Shown here: positions 45,061 to 56,548 of the stretch, in pieces
Layout: every line of letters starts with the position of its first letter
Position numbering within the stretch: the first letter of the stretch is position 1
Origin: Diploptera punctata
Taxonomy: Eukaryota; Arthropoda; Insecta; Blattodea; Blaberidae
Direction of reading: 5' to 3'
DNA: 64,000 nt
Assembly (NCBI GenBank): GCA_030220185.1
Contig: JASPKZ010007295.1
Span: 1,192,001 to 1,256,000, forward strand
The notes under the pieces: generated by a model
Told to the model about the DNA's origin: nothing
Databases searched by the model: none
What the model saw: the letters and a program-made list of their open reading frames with translations, nothing else
Position numbers and translations under genes: made by a program

Positions 45061-46487
45061 GGCATTAAGAATATTTAAGCTTTTTGATCTTGCTTAATTC
45101 TGAAATGGCTGTTTCTCTTTTTCCACACTTCAGGATGAGGTAGCTTTCACATTGTTTCTTGCACAGTTCACACACACAGCTTTCATAAATATTGTGGTAT
45201 TTTTTGTTTCGCACAATTCGTGATGGAAACTATGGGTCGCTAATTTTATGATAATATGTCTCTAGGTTGGTTTTCCTTGGTCCAGGATGTGTCCAGTATC
45301 GCGATTGAGCTATAAAAATCCTCGTGGATCTCCCTCCTCTTTGCCACCCTTTCTTCTATCAGTTCGTTGTATAGGCCGGTGGATGGCAGCAGAGATTGCA
45401 GTTTAATGTCTTGTAAGAAGACGATCTCTTTGGCGAATTAATAAACTAGGCGGGATTCGGTGTTTGTCTCTATGTCCAAAACTTTCTTGACATAAGTTCC
45501 TTTTACTTGATCTAGCCTGTTGAGGTCTTTATATTTAGTCTCTCCCATATCAATTCTATTCCACATATTGCGATTGGTATTATTTTCGCTTCAAATAGAG
45601 TCATTGCTGTATCAAGTGCTAGTAGTTCTAAGTTCTTTATGTCAGGGCTTTGATAGCAGCAGCTGTATTGTATATGTATCCTGAATTATCAAATTGTCGG
45701 TTGTAATTTAACTCCCTAACTCCATCATTGCCGGTCCCAAGTCCGGATGAGAAAGGAGGAGTAACAATCTCGTTAAAAAAACCTTGGTTCAGCTCGCCCA
45801 GCTGATAGTGCCTTGTAAGGGCCCCTTGCCAGGGACACGGTAAAGACCTCAACGGCGGATATGGCGGAATAGGAGTCCTATGGTACGGCATTGAAGGCGG
45901 AAGAGGCAACCACTCCCGATGTTAACAGGGAAAACCGCTGCCTTGCAGGGTAGAGGGATCTACAAAGGCTAAGAAAGAAAACACCAACAGAAAAACAAGG
46001 GGTGGATCAGACTCCGTAGCTGTGGTGGAAGCAACTGACCTAAGGGACGGATACCCTAAAATCAAATGAGCTGGTCCTCCAGGTTGGGGGTTTGGCGTTG
46101 GGCTAGCTCCCTAGCACAGTGAAAGAAAACATGCTTGTAAATCTCAACAAGAATCAGCCGGACAATCTAATGGGAAGAGACAGATTGGCATGGGGGAGGA
46201 TTGTTGAGAAGGGCAAAACTTTCAATTTTGAAGTTGTCGTGCCTTAAGATGATGATGAATTTAACTCCCAGATATTTGTAGTTACTGTTCTTAATGGGAT
46301 TCCATTTAGCGTTAGGCCATCATTCTGTGGTATTCTACCTGCTTTGCTGAAAACCATCTGCACAGTTTTTGTTTCATTGATATCAAATTTGTTGTCATCT
46401 GCCCTTTTTTTTATTCTTTTGAGTACTAACTGCAACTCCTCTTTGTCCGGAGATCCCAATACCATGTCGTCCGCGTACATAATCATA
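45034..46487 (-). pseudogene. LINE reverse transcriptase, C-terminal half, split by a retroposon
   Basis: On the minus strand: 'NMIMYADDMVLGSPDKEEL' (46495-46440) is the catalytic YADD. Then 'FDINETKTVQMVFSKAG' runs to 46258, and after the 541-bp insert 'TAAAIKAL' and, in shifted frames, 'TLFEAKIIPIAMCGIELIW' and 'SLLPSTGLYNELIEE'. The protein ends in a Cys-rich 'CVCELCKKQCESYLILKC' segment (about 45110-45165) before a stop at 45067-45065. 'tttgttaggttagat' flanks both sides (45019-45033, 46488-46502) and may be a target duplication. Confidence 0.75.
45717..46257 (+). mobile_element. 541-bp non-autonomous retroposon with 12-bp target duplication
   Basis: Flanked by 'aatttaactccc' (45705-45716, 46258-46269), inserted into the LINE RT on the opposite strand. 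It is GC-richer than its surroundings and its 3' end is a GAT repeat. It resembles the 5' UTR region of a LINE joined to a short 3' tail. An open frame on its minus strand (45637-45909) is not considered real. Confidence 0.85.
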
Positions 46488-46504
46488 TTTGTTAGGTTAG
46501 ATGA

Positions 46505-47025
46505 GGGCAAGTTAAAATGAACAATATTAGTTACAAACAAGTGACATACATTTATTGGAAAATGTTATGTATTGATTAATTTTGCTGGTGATTATTTTGG
46601 AGGAATACGTATGATGATATATCGATTATTGTCGACAGTCGATTCAATTAAACATTTCTTAGGATTCGTCATTATGTGGAAGTGAATTTTCTTAAAGTTA
46701 AATTTCTTTGCAATATTTCTTATATTCGATATTGTGCGGAAGTCAATTTCTTTAAAATTTCAATTTATTTGAAGTATTTCTTAAAATGTGTTGACTATTG
46801 AAATAAAAAAAAGTAGATAAATTTCCAGACTCAAGCAAATAATAACGATTCTACTTGCAAGTTTGTGTTTATAGTCTTCCTGATATCCGTTTGGGCCTTC
46901 AATATATTGGTTCTTTTAACAAAAAATATATTCTCTCGTTAATTTGGTTCATATCTGAGCACATCAAGACTCCTCAAGTTCTACCCACCAATAAACGGCT
47001 AAAAAGTTATATTCAAATGACTTAC
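46505..47025. other. Receptor intron sequence, downstream of the exon
   Basis: AT-rich, with no recognised element besides one degenerate repeat unit at its left edge. Confidence 0.5.
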
Positions 47026-47277
47026 CTACGAACCAGGGATTACGACGGTTACTTTCCACCGTCAGGTTCAGGAAATACTCCTCAAATCCTCGAACAGGAT
47101 TAGCCTGAGGTTGTACAGAGAGAGTTCCTTCAACTTCTGCTTCGTTGCCATCGGATACGAGAGATCTGGCGCTCCAACCATCAGATCCAATCCACGAGAA
47201 GCTTCCTGTAGCATTGCTTCTACGTACAGCTCTCATCACTCCAGCTACCTCCTGATCTGATCCGAATATAATAGCAC
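47026..47277 (-). CDS. mGluR: Metabotropic glutamate receptor, one internal exon
   Basis: The 252-bp exon encodes 84 residues of the extracellular glutamate-binding (Venus flytrap, ANF-receptor) domain of a class C GPCR: 'GAIIFGSDQEVAGVMRAV', 'GSFSWIGSDGWSARSL', 'VEGTLSVQPQANPVRGFEEY', 'LTVESNRRNPWFV'. The Asp and Arg of S-D-G-W-S-A-R match ligand-contacting D318 and R323 of mammalian mGluR1. The acceptor 'ttgtgtctacag' ends at 47278; the donor is a consensus AG then GTAAGT from 47025. Both junctions are phase 1, so the exon is symmetric. It best resembles the insect mGluRA group. No neighbouring exon was found, so the gene extends beyond the window. Confidence 0.93.
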
Positions 47278-48095
47278 CTGTAGACACAAACATGACAAAT
47301 TTCAAAATTAGAACAAATAAAAAATTGATAATTCTAAACTTATATACACGCAATACAATTTACTATTGTAGATACCAAATCTGTGGTCACCATATGTGGA
47401 ATTATTGTTTGTTTTGTTAAAAGAATATAAATGAGGAAACCTAGGTTTACAAATAGTATTCTACTTTAAAGCATTGGATCAAATGAAAACGAGCTAAATA
47501 CGGTAGTTTGTGCCTTTCTAACACTTCAACATAAAATGACGGTGGAACATGGGAATTATGCCCAAAGGGTAGTTTTTCAGTTCTTTATTCGTACTGGGTG
47601 GGCAGACTGTCCTAAGCATCACGACTTGAAACCTCTTATACTCTTCGAGTAGGCTATATATGGATTAATAGAATGAAAGTCTTCTCTACGGTGTTGAGAA
47701 AAATCTCTATATGTTTCAATTAACAACTTTTGTTAGATTAATTCGGAAATTCACGACTCTACAGCTGAATAAACCGAAGTTCCATCGTTATTTTATTGAA
47801 GAAATATATGCTACTGACGTAAATGATCAACAATACCTAATTTATTTGGAAAGAGATAAATAGTGTATGTAACGTGGAGCTGGTAATCTAAACGGTGACT
47901 CTATGACTAATTGTTGCAACCTGTGACGTATACCTTTACGGTATATATACGCCACAACGATCTACCCCGAAACACGTTTAAGCGTCCACTTCTCCGCCAT
48001 ATACCAATCATTGGTCCATCCGCACTCGTTCCTTACCGATATTACAGTCATTAGCGAAGAATTAGAAAACGTGGAAAGATATAGTACGGTATTTA
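47278..48095. other. Receptor intron sequence, upstream of the exon
   Basis: Begins with the acceptor tract. No transposon was recognised before the foldback element at 48096. Confidence 0.5.
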
Positions 48096-49013
48096 TCATA
48101 AGTAATGCTACAAGTGATTTCCAAATTATCGATAAATTCACGACTCACGAAGTGAGGAGAGAATTTATGTAGACTATTTAACTCATGCCCCAAATGGGAG
48201 TCCATGACCAATCACGTTTCGATGATTTCTGTTTTACAACCAATCAGAGTCGTGTTTCACGAAATATTTATCAGTGTTATATTTACCATATTAAAGAAAG
48301 CTCCTCCTTTTTAATATTCTGAACAGGTCTGACCATTATTTTGCAGTGATTGAGCCTATAAGAAATACGGCTACCAGATTGTATATATAGTGCATAGATG
48401 TCAACACATAGCGCTTGCAGGAGTTAATATAAAAACATTTGTAGCAATTTATTGTACCACCAAAAAAAGAAACCACTGTTTGCACTTTCTTAAATGTATT
48501 TTTTCCCAGGTAATAATCCAGAAAAATATAATTGTCATATTTACATCATACGACATCAGAAATTAATTAATATACAGTTTCATGTGTTTAATTTTTTCTG
48601 CACTAGAGAGCATTCTTACAATATTGCGTTCCTTTGGCAATAAATAGCATGATCTGGTTGCAGTGATAAACAAAAGAAGCAAATGAAGCGTACCTATCGT
48701 TTCTCATTTGTTTTCAAACATCGCCGTTTACATTAAATATATAAATATTTTCAAATAACTATAGTTACATAATGATTTGTGAGTAAACAGCTTAATTTTA
48801 TTCGTTAAATAGTCCTAATAAATGCCACTCTTGATTTCCAAATTCTCTAGATAAATTCACTCCTCACATCGTGAGTCGTGAATTTATCGATCATTTGGAA
48901 ATCACTCGTGGCATTACTTATGAGAATTTGGAAATCAAGAGTGGCATTTGTTAGGACTATTTAACGAATAAAATTAAGCTGTTTACTCACAAATCATTGT
49001 TTGACTATAGTTA

Positions 49014-50518
49014 CACTGCTCAAAAAAATTAGGATATTGTAGAATAACCTATTAAGACTATGTTTTTAGGAACAGTATTACATGCAATCACTTTCTATTA
49101 CTCCAAAAGAATGTCAACAAGAGTTTGAAGTCATTACGTAACCTCTGTACCACACCAGATGTCAAAGAGATCCTGATTAGGAATATGGCAAACAAACAAA
49201 GCAACATTAACATGGGTGAAAATGTTTCTTTAGTATGGTGCATGGTCTCCTCGAACGGCTAGCACTGCCTCACACCTGTATGGCATTGATGCAATGAGGT
49301 TAGCAATGAGTTCTTGGGGGATACGTGGCCACTCTTCCGTAAGAGCAATGTGCAGCTCTGGAACAGTTGTGGAGGTGCTGGTCTGCCTGCAATGCACCTG
49401 CCTAATGCATCCTACACATGCTCAATCGGATTTAAGTCCGGGGAGGAAGCTGGCCATTGCATACGCTCGATACCCTCCACTTCCAGCATGTCGTCCACCA
49501 AGCCAGCTCTGTGGGGTCGTGCATTATCGTCCATAAAAAGAAAAGAATCACCAATGGCATCAGCATAAGGCACGACAAAAGGTCGGAGAATCTCATCTCT
49601 ATACTTTACCGCAGTCAAAGTACCACCTTGGATAACGTAGAGGTCCGTACGTCCACGACTACTGACTCTTGCCTACACCATCAATCCACCGCCACCATAT
49701 GGGGATCTTTCACGTACAAAAGCTGGATTGTTTCGTGTCCCTTTTTCTCTCCAGATGAATACACGCCGACTATCACATTCCATGTTGAATCGCGAGTCAT
49801 CAGAAAAAAGAACTGATCTCCATTCAGCATGCCTCCACCCACGATGTTCCTCCGCCCAGTTTCTGCGATCTCGACGGTGTTGTGGAGTTAACCTGGTACA
49901 CACCATGGGCCTACGGGCATAGATACCACTTCCATGCAGTCGATTAGGGGCAGTTTGAGTTGACACCCTGCGTCCTGTTGCTGTTTGAAGTGAATTTCGC
50001 AGTTGAGTTGCATTCTGCTGTCTATTCCGACGGCTGTTAACAAGAGGTAACGGTCATCCCTTGCTGTTGTTGCCCTTGGTCGACCTTGTCCGGCTCTTCT
50101 GTGAACAGTATGTTCTTTGAAAATGATTCCAAAGACTGGAAATCACGCTTTGAGACACCCTAATGGGTTGTGCCACCTCTTGTTGTGTCTGTCCAGCTTC
50201 CATCCTTCCTATGGCCCTCCAAGCCATTGGTTCAGGTAAATCACGTTGTCGAGGCATCACTGTCCCTAAGGCAAGTCATTCACTAACTGAAAACTGGACT
50301 GGATTTTAAAACAGCAACAAAACATTCATCCCCACACCACCCTTTCACATCAACAGTACTGACACTGCCCTCTGGTGTGGTACCGAGGTTACGTAACAAC
50401 TTCAAACTCTTATTTACATTATCTTGGAATAATAGGAAGTGATTGCATCTAATACTATTCCAAAAAACATAGTTTTAATAGGTTATTCTACAATATCCCC
50501 CAATTTTTTTGAGCAGTG
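49014..50518 (-). mobile_element. Tc1-type transposon, complete ends, TA duplication
   Basis: 1505 bp flanked by TA (49012-49013, 50519-50520). The terminal inverted repeats start 'cactgctcaaaaaaatt' and stay similar for about 90 bp. The transposase is on the minus strand and broken. Inserted in the inverted arm of the foldback composite, so it is younger than that structure. Confidence 0.93.
49412..50260 (-). pseudogene. Tc1 transposase (DD34E), broken
   Basis: Minus-strand pieces: 50260-50054, the N-terminal paired-type helix-turn-helix ('GRMEAGQTQQEVAQPIRVSQ'); 49966-49673 with the first catalytic Asp ('VLFSDDSRFN') and 'VFIWREKGTRNNPAF'; 49618-49412 with the second Asp and the Glu ('FMDDNARPHRAG', 'SPDLNPIEH', 34 residues between). 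All three catalytic residues remain, but frameshifts or stops between the pieces inactivate it. Confidence 0.9.
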
Positions 50519-51010
50519 TATTTTAAAATATTTAATGTAAACGGCGATGTTTGAAAACAAATGAGAAATGTGAGGTTAAGTTCATTCACTGTTGCTTGAT
50601 CATATTATTTATTGCCAAATAAGATCGCAATATTGTAAGAGTGCACCCAGGTGGAGAAAAATGAAACACATCAAACTATATATCATATCAACATTACGGG
50701 TTATTCATTTATTTTTTTAGTAAACAACTCAGTAAAATCAAGGAATCGTTTCATTATTTGCTATATTCAATGTATTTGTTGGAGAAAAATAATGCTTTGG
50801 CCTGTTCAGAACATTAAAAAGGAGGAGCTTTCTTTATCACAAAAGCAGGAGCTGATAAAGAGAAATCGATAAAGAGCGAGGTGAAACACGACTGTCATTG
50901 GTTGTAAAACAACATTCATTGAAACGTGATTGGTCATTGACTAGCAATTGTGGCATGAGTTAAATAGTCATAAGTAATGCCACGAGTGTTTTCAAATTTA
51001 TCTAGAGGAT

Positions 51011-52135
51011 AAAGCAATAAGGTAAATCAAATGCAAACAATTGGGAGAAAAGAGAAAAATATAAAGCTATGTTTAACATAACAAGAGATAAAAATGTCCA
51101 CTTACATTGCATAAACAAACATCTCCGGGATTTATGTAGTAACACAACCAAATTGACAATATGGATATTAATGATAGCTAAATCCTATAACTATTCTGTT
51201 TGTATCCAGAAAGCAGCATGGACCTAATGCTGTTAATTATTAGGGGAATTAGGGATATTACAAGTTCTGAAGAGAATCATTTTATAATCTTCATATAGCC
51301 GTTCATATCCAACATGGAAATGACAATGGGACACTATTGATATCATTTATCATAATATGGTGAATGTAAAACACATATTCAATAGATACAAGCGTCCAGT
51401 TTGCATGTAAATAGCTTTCCCCCGTCCCCATTTTCCTTCCTGTGTTTCCTAACTCATGTATCCATCAAAATGCTGTTGTTATACAATGCATTCTTCTCAT
51501 ATTTATTTCAATTGTTCTTTTATAAATTTATAGAGCGTTTTTGTCATTCAGTTAAATAAGCAATTCATGATTAAAAGGAATCATAAAAATAAATATGTAA
51601 TAGGATTTAAATTTGCTAAGAAATCACTGAAAGTGCTTGTGGAGTATGTTCCCAGATTATTTCACTGAAGTTTAATGTTGAGAATGTATTAAATATAGGC
51701 CATACTTTTATTTGTAAATATTGTTATTTCATTAATAATTTATTTTAGGCGAAGATTAGAATGTCAAAGGTTAAAAAATATTATCAATAAAAATAGATTA
51801 AAACGGAACGAGTACTCAGACGGTACAATTTGACTCAGTGGTGAAAGGTTGAAATCTCAATGCTGATTGTTTGTTTTTTCAGGCTTTGTCAATGGTCAAG
51901 TCAATAATGGGTTGTAAATTCATTACCAGAAGAATTTTACCATAATCAATATTTCGTAGTATAATTAAATATAGAAATAATTTCACTTTTTCTGCAAACA
52001 CTGTAATCATCAAAACAATAAAAATATATAGCCTATTGAATACACATGAAGATCCTATACGTGATATGACCTTACATGTTAAATAGTCTCAAAATAAAAA
52101 TGACATTTAAAATAAATAAAGACAATTGCTGATGT
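51011..52135. other. Unassigned AT-rich sequence
   Basis: No coding or repeat feature recognised. Confidence 0.4.
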
Positions 52136-52139
52136 CTAG

Positions 52140-52265
52140 AGCTTTTTAATCAGTTATTCCAGATTCAATTCCTGGTCGGACTGAATTTACTGGTTGAAGC
52201 GTCTTTTAGTGTTTTCCTCAATTGTAAGACAAATGGCAAGACATTAGGGACATAACTTTCTAGAA
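52140..52265 (+). repeat. tRNA-like SINE fragment
   Basis: Box-B-like 'agattcaattcctggtcgg' followed by 'ttttcctcaattgtaagaca', a body phrase like those of other SINEs here. The box A part is poor. Confidence 0.4.
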
Positions 52266-52288
52266 AGTTACCAACCTCATAATTATAA

Positions 52289-52290
52289 TA

Positions 52291-52331
<41 letters not shown>
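52289..52331. repeat. (AAT)n microsatellite
   Basis: A pure AAT/ATA run. Confidence 0.95.
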
Positions 52332-52333
<2 letters not shown>

Positions 52334-52334
52334 G

Positions 52335-52985
52335 TATTAATATAATAATCGAAGTGGTAAGAAATTAAGTTTAGACGATAGAATTATCTAGTTTAAAATA
52401 GAAGAACCTGACAATTCCTTTAAAGACTTATTATATACGAAGTCAGTGTTTATATTTTTCAAAGCAGAGTTAGAAGATGTCTAGGACGAGAGAGAACACC
52501 GAACTCACAGACAGGGCAAGCAGGAACTTGGCATCGTATACATGGTACTTAAATATTATCGTTATTAGTAATTTTATGACGTAGTATACTAAAATGAGTC
52601 ATTTTAAAATAAATGTTTTTAAAGAATTCAGTACTTGGGATATTGTTAGGCAAATTCAGCCCACTACGTGCCAGAACGGATCATTAGTTGTAAGCTATCT
52701 CGAATGCTATCGTTTAGACAGTACAATACGTTCGTGGTGTCAACATAATCTTTACTCCGACATCTAACGATATATTTACTTACAACGTAGTACCGGTAGA
52801 ACATTTGTTTTCATACTACGTAAAATTCGCTGTATTATGCTCTTTTTTATATGGATAGACATGTTTTGGATTATGCGTTAATGTGTCTCCCTTTGCTGAA
52901 ATATCTTAAAAGTTGTTCTAATAAAATATATGGATATTTACAGCAATCTGATTAGTTTTATAATTTGTGATAAGTGTACTGAGGT
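52335..52985. other. Unassigned sequence
   Basis: Nothing recognised. Confidence 0.4.
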
Positions 52986-52989
52986 AAGT

Positions 52990-53290
52990 CATAACAGTGA
53001 ACTACATGATCTTTATAAGAAGCCAGATATAATAGCAGTTAAGTATCGGCAGGTCATGTGGCACGAATGGAGAATGAAAGACGAGCGTGGAAGCTTCTTG
53101 TAGGAAAACGCCCAGTAGGTAGACCAAGAATGAGGTGGGAGAATAATATTAACTATGATTGGAAGGAAGTAGATTATAAGGGAATGATTATAAAACATTT
53201 GCTCGGGATAGGGATGTATGGAGAGCTTATGTCCGCGCGGCCGTGAAGTTATTGGTTCGATAATGCGAGTTAGTGAGTTAGTTATATAGA
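52990..53290 (+). pseudogene. RTE-type LINE 3' fragment
   Basis: Encodes in broken frames 'ARMENERRAWKLLVGKRP' and 'GRPRMRWENNINYDWKEV', and ends with the family 3' block 'gttcgataatgcgagttag'. Two small deletions shift the frame. Confidence 0.85.
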
Positions 53291-53339
53291 GGTAAGTACG
53301 TGAAGTTATGACACGTTACATTTCTTTAGTTACGGTACA

Positions 53340-53575
53340 AAAAAAACGCACAAATTACCACACACAGACAGGCCTACATAGTTTTGGGGAAAAATTACTA
53401 GAAATAGGGGTAAATAAATTACAATTTCACATACATTTAGCCTAAGTTTATCGTACACGAGAACAAATATCCGAAAAAAAACCCAAGGAACTTGTTCTGA
53501 CCTGGGATCAAACATGGGCTAGGTGCTTCTGAGGCAACAACATTACGCATAGACCACTGCGGTTGACAACTTGTA
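53340..53575 (-). repeat. tRNA-derived SINE fragment
   Basis: Minus strand: 'gcagtggtctatgcgtaatg' (box A region) and 'catgtttgatcccagg' (box B region), then the body 'gaacaagttccttggg'. Similar in layout to 11395-11530. Confidence 0.55.
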
Positions 53576-53699
53576 CTAAAATCAATAAAAGTAGGCAACA
53601 AGTAATTCAAGATCTTCTTAATAACTCAGCCTAAGTCCGTAAAAAATCTCTTCAATGAAATTCTTATCAACTTGGAAATTAATTTTTTCCAGACAGGCC

Positions 53700-54185
53700 C
53701 ACGCAGTTACAGAAAACTGGAGTAAAAAAGTCACCTAAGCCTGTTATGAACTGAGATATCCAACTTTATGCGCTGGCGCCCTACAATTGAGCTACTTACG
53801 AATGCCTCCAAGAGCATGCACACATTTCTCTCTTTAAATATCGAAGTCCCCTGCAAGTAGTTGTACTTTTTCACAAGATTTAATACGTGTGATTCTAATG
53901 CGAAAAGCAAATATGATGTTTTGCTTTTACGCCAGGTAATTACAAATCTGATATCGCAATTATTTTTTTTCATACAAGCCAGTTGCAGACTACTTAACAT
54001 AACTGGAGAGAAAAATATGAACCTAAACTGTAACTTGAACCTAATATATCTACTCTACACACTGGTGCTCTACCATTCAGATACTTAGGCACACTTTGAT
54101 TTAAACTCAACATCACGAGCTTTACGCGCTGCAGCTCTGCCAATAAACTACTTAAACACATTTATGAGTACCTCAAAGAGCGCCA
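53700..54185 (-). repeat. SINE family F, with two or three tRNA-like units in tandem
   Basis: tRNA-like heads appear on the minus strand near 53810-53750 ('tagctcaattgtagggcgcc'), 54090-54030 ('ctgaatggtagagcacc') and 54155-54115 ('tagtttattggcagagctgc'). The body between them ('ttcacaagatttaata', 'cgccaggtaattacaaa') matches 32825-33020. Confidence 0.55.
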
Positions 54186-54189
54186 GAGC

Positions 54190-55260
54190 GTAACATTGGA
54201 GATCGTGATATAAAATTTCAGTTCAGATGCAAAATTCTCTTTCTAGTTATGTTGTTTATACATACAGTATTTTTAATTTTCCCCCCAATATTTACAGAAT
54301 AGGTAGCCTAATATGAAACAAGACAAAGTATTCCTTTAGGCAAGCTTTTTAAAAATGAATAGTCTATATTCTGAGTTATTGTCTGTTGTTTACCATCACT
54401 ATCAATTTTTATTATATGAGCGCAATTTTCTAATAGTTTTCTCTAAGGGCGTTGGTATATTTTTCTCTAGGAAATGCTCTACATGCTATAATATTTTCAA
54501 AGCGATGAACTTTTTCATCATAGGAGTAATTAAATAGCGAATTCTTTCGAAAATCGCTGATTTTTTGCCAGATTTTTGCGTTTGTAATATTTACAAAGGC
54601 TGCAGCTATAAATTCCCCAAAAGAATATGAATTGATTCTCATTTTTGTCTTGTCAAATTGCTGATTTTAGAAGGTATATCACCCTTAAAAAACCAAATAT
54701 AATTCTTAAGATATAAATGTTACGACCCATATTTATGGCTACGATTTTTTTGTCTCGTTACACATTACCTAATTAATTTGTAAATTGTGGATTTCTTAGA
54801 GCACCCTGAACAGAAATCTGTGTAACTTGAAAAACAGTCTGGTGTATTTACAGAGAAACTTTATAGTTAAATTACTCGAGTCAATTCACTCCAGAGTTTC
54901 AAGTTGTAATTAAATGAATCACTCTATTTGGGAAAGCTAAGAAGCCTAGCGAGAAATTCAAATTTCTCTCTGAATAACCCTCCAGCTATTTCTCGTTGTT
55001 CAATTCCACTGCCTCTCTAATCGTCTTTCTGATTCTAGAAATTCACTTGCTGCAAGAATCACATTCTATTATACAATATTATGAATTTTATTAAGTATCA
55101 TATTTATCATCAATGAACATCAACTATACAGTCTGTTCTAGCGAGTTTATAAGAACATTTAGGTGTAAAATGGAGAAATGTTTGTTTATATATCCATATT
55201 GAGCGATGCACCAATACAAAGACTTGTACATGTACTTAAAAAGTTTCATCAAGTAAATTA
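54190..55260. other. Unassigned AT-rich sequence
   Basis: Nothing recognised. Confidence 0.4.
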
Positions 55261-55264
55261 AGAA

Positions 55265-55450
55265 GGTAAAGTGATCCCAGTACAGACCTTAGGAGGCCCT
55301 CGAGATGGTAGGGGGTTGAGGCTGAGTATACCCCAGGGCCGGAGTGTCGCCAGAAGTTAATGTTAGTTTAAATATCCCGACGCCAGCGGGAATCGAACCT
55401 TCGTCTTCCAGGCTTGTAGCGTATTGTCTTAAGCAACAATGCCTACCCAT
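55265..55450 (-). repeat. tRNA-derived SINE
   Basis: Minus strand: 'gggtaggcattgttgcttaa' head start and box-B-like 'gaaggttcgattcccgctg', followed by a GC-rich body. Confidence 0.6.
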
Positions 55451-55454
55451 AGCA

Positions 55455-55855
55455 TTATTGTATGTCATTATTTTTTATATTTACGGGATGGGATACGTGA
55501 AATGTCATAACAAAGCATGAATATATAGGAATTAAACTATAGGTTCAGTCAAACAGACCGCATTCCGCCGCGAACTATGATAGAATGCGGACAAGTCGAG
55601 GCGGACTAGTATGAAAACAGTAGCTATCAATTGCGTGCGGTATGATTTCTCCAATTGAAGACCTTAGGACAATAACATGATAAGCCACATATTGTTCTTT
55701 CTGAGATATAAGGGTTTCTAATGTTTCAAAAAATTATAAATACTAATTTGACAGTATTTTTGTTAATACATGGTGTCTGTACGTTTTAACACATGACTGG
55801 CGCACTTACAAATTATTTTACGGATATTTCAATACATATATTTGATATCATTGTA
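55455..55855. other. Unassigned sequence
   Basis: A GC-richer island near 55550-55610 ('agaccgcattccgccgcg') may be part of a DNA-element end; no partner repeat was found. Confidence 0.35.
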
Positions 55856-55859
55856 ATAA

Positions 55860-55872
55860 ATTATTATTATTA

Positions 55873-55906
<34 letters not shown>

Positions 55907-56115
55907 GTTGTTATCGTATAAAATGTTGTTTGTACATGAAATTTACATTGCTACATTTAATGTATCTTTACCTGTTTATAATTAGTATAGTGTATATCTA
56001 TATTTGTCAAATATTTATTTGAATTTGTGCTGGTTGAGTGGAAGAGAAGGCCTTATGGCCTTAACTCTGCCAGAATAAATAAAACATTATTATTATTATT
56101 ATTATTATTATTAAA
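55860..56115 (+). mobile_element. CR1/Jockey-group LINE, 3' UTR only, between ATT microsatellites
   Basis: The conserved block 'gagaaggccttatggcctta' and 'ctctgccagaataaataaa' (56035-56082) is the 3' end of the family at 14503 and 23131. ATT repeats lie on both sides (55860-55907 and 56088-56113), the second being the normal tail. Confidence 0.85.
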
Positions 56116-56548
56116 TGACATTTGTTAACAGAATGTTGCTTATGCTAGCATCCTATGCCTTTCAATTCATTCTTTCTTAAATTCGTATTTTCGGTTCTTG
56201 TTTTGAATTCAACATGTTGGACCGGTAAAGGATGCAAGGAAGATTCTAAATTATCAATTTATTGTAGCTTACTTTTTAAACTTCTCAAGTACAATGCCGA
56301 GGATCGTTACCCTGATAAACAACAGGCGGGACAAACATACCTAGTCTAAAAAAACTGGCCAGAATAATCAATAATTATGAAGTTGACTTTAAATGAATCG
56401 CACTTTTTAGAAAGGAACTAAGTCAAAATTTGTCATTTTTAGTTTTCCTTGTTAAATGATTCCTACTGCCAAGACGCATTGATTGGCAAAGAAAGGAGCT
56501 TAGTCGGGCCCTTCCATGTGTCTCTAACAGCACTGTGATGTTTATAGT

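Larger units (their letters stand above)
48096..51010. mobile_element. Palindromic foldback composite, split by a Tc1 element
   Basis: Order: terminal repeat (48096-48170), body A (48171-48845), inverted terminal repeat (48846-48923), body A inverted (48924-49011 and 50519-50967), then a partial terminal repeat (from 50968). The terminal repeat starts 'tcataagtaatgc' and holds a small hairpin ('gataaattcac' with 'gtgaatttatc'). The inverted body is broken only by a Tc1 element (49014-50518). A related copy is at 38771-39549. No transposase motif was recognised in the body. Confidence 0.85.

Noticed and set aside
45637..45909. 90-codon proline-rich frame on the minus strand
   Set aside because: It crosses the boundary of the 541-bp retroposon, so it is an artefact of the insertion.
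45019..46502. 15-bp direct repeat 'tttgttaggttagat' as a certain target duplication of the LINE fragment
   Set aside because: The same phrase belongs to the degenerate tandem repeat on both sides, and no poly-A tail is present, so it is kept only as a possibility.
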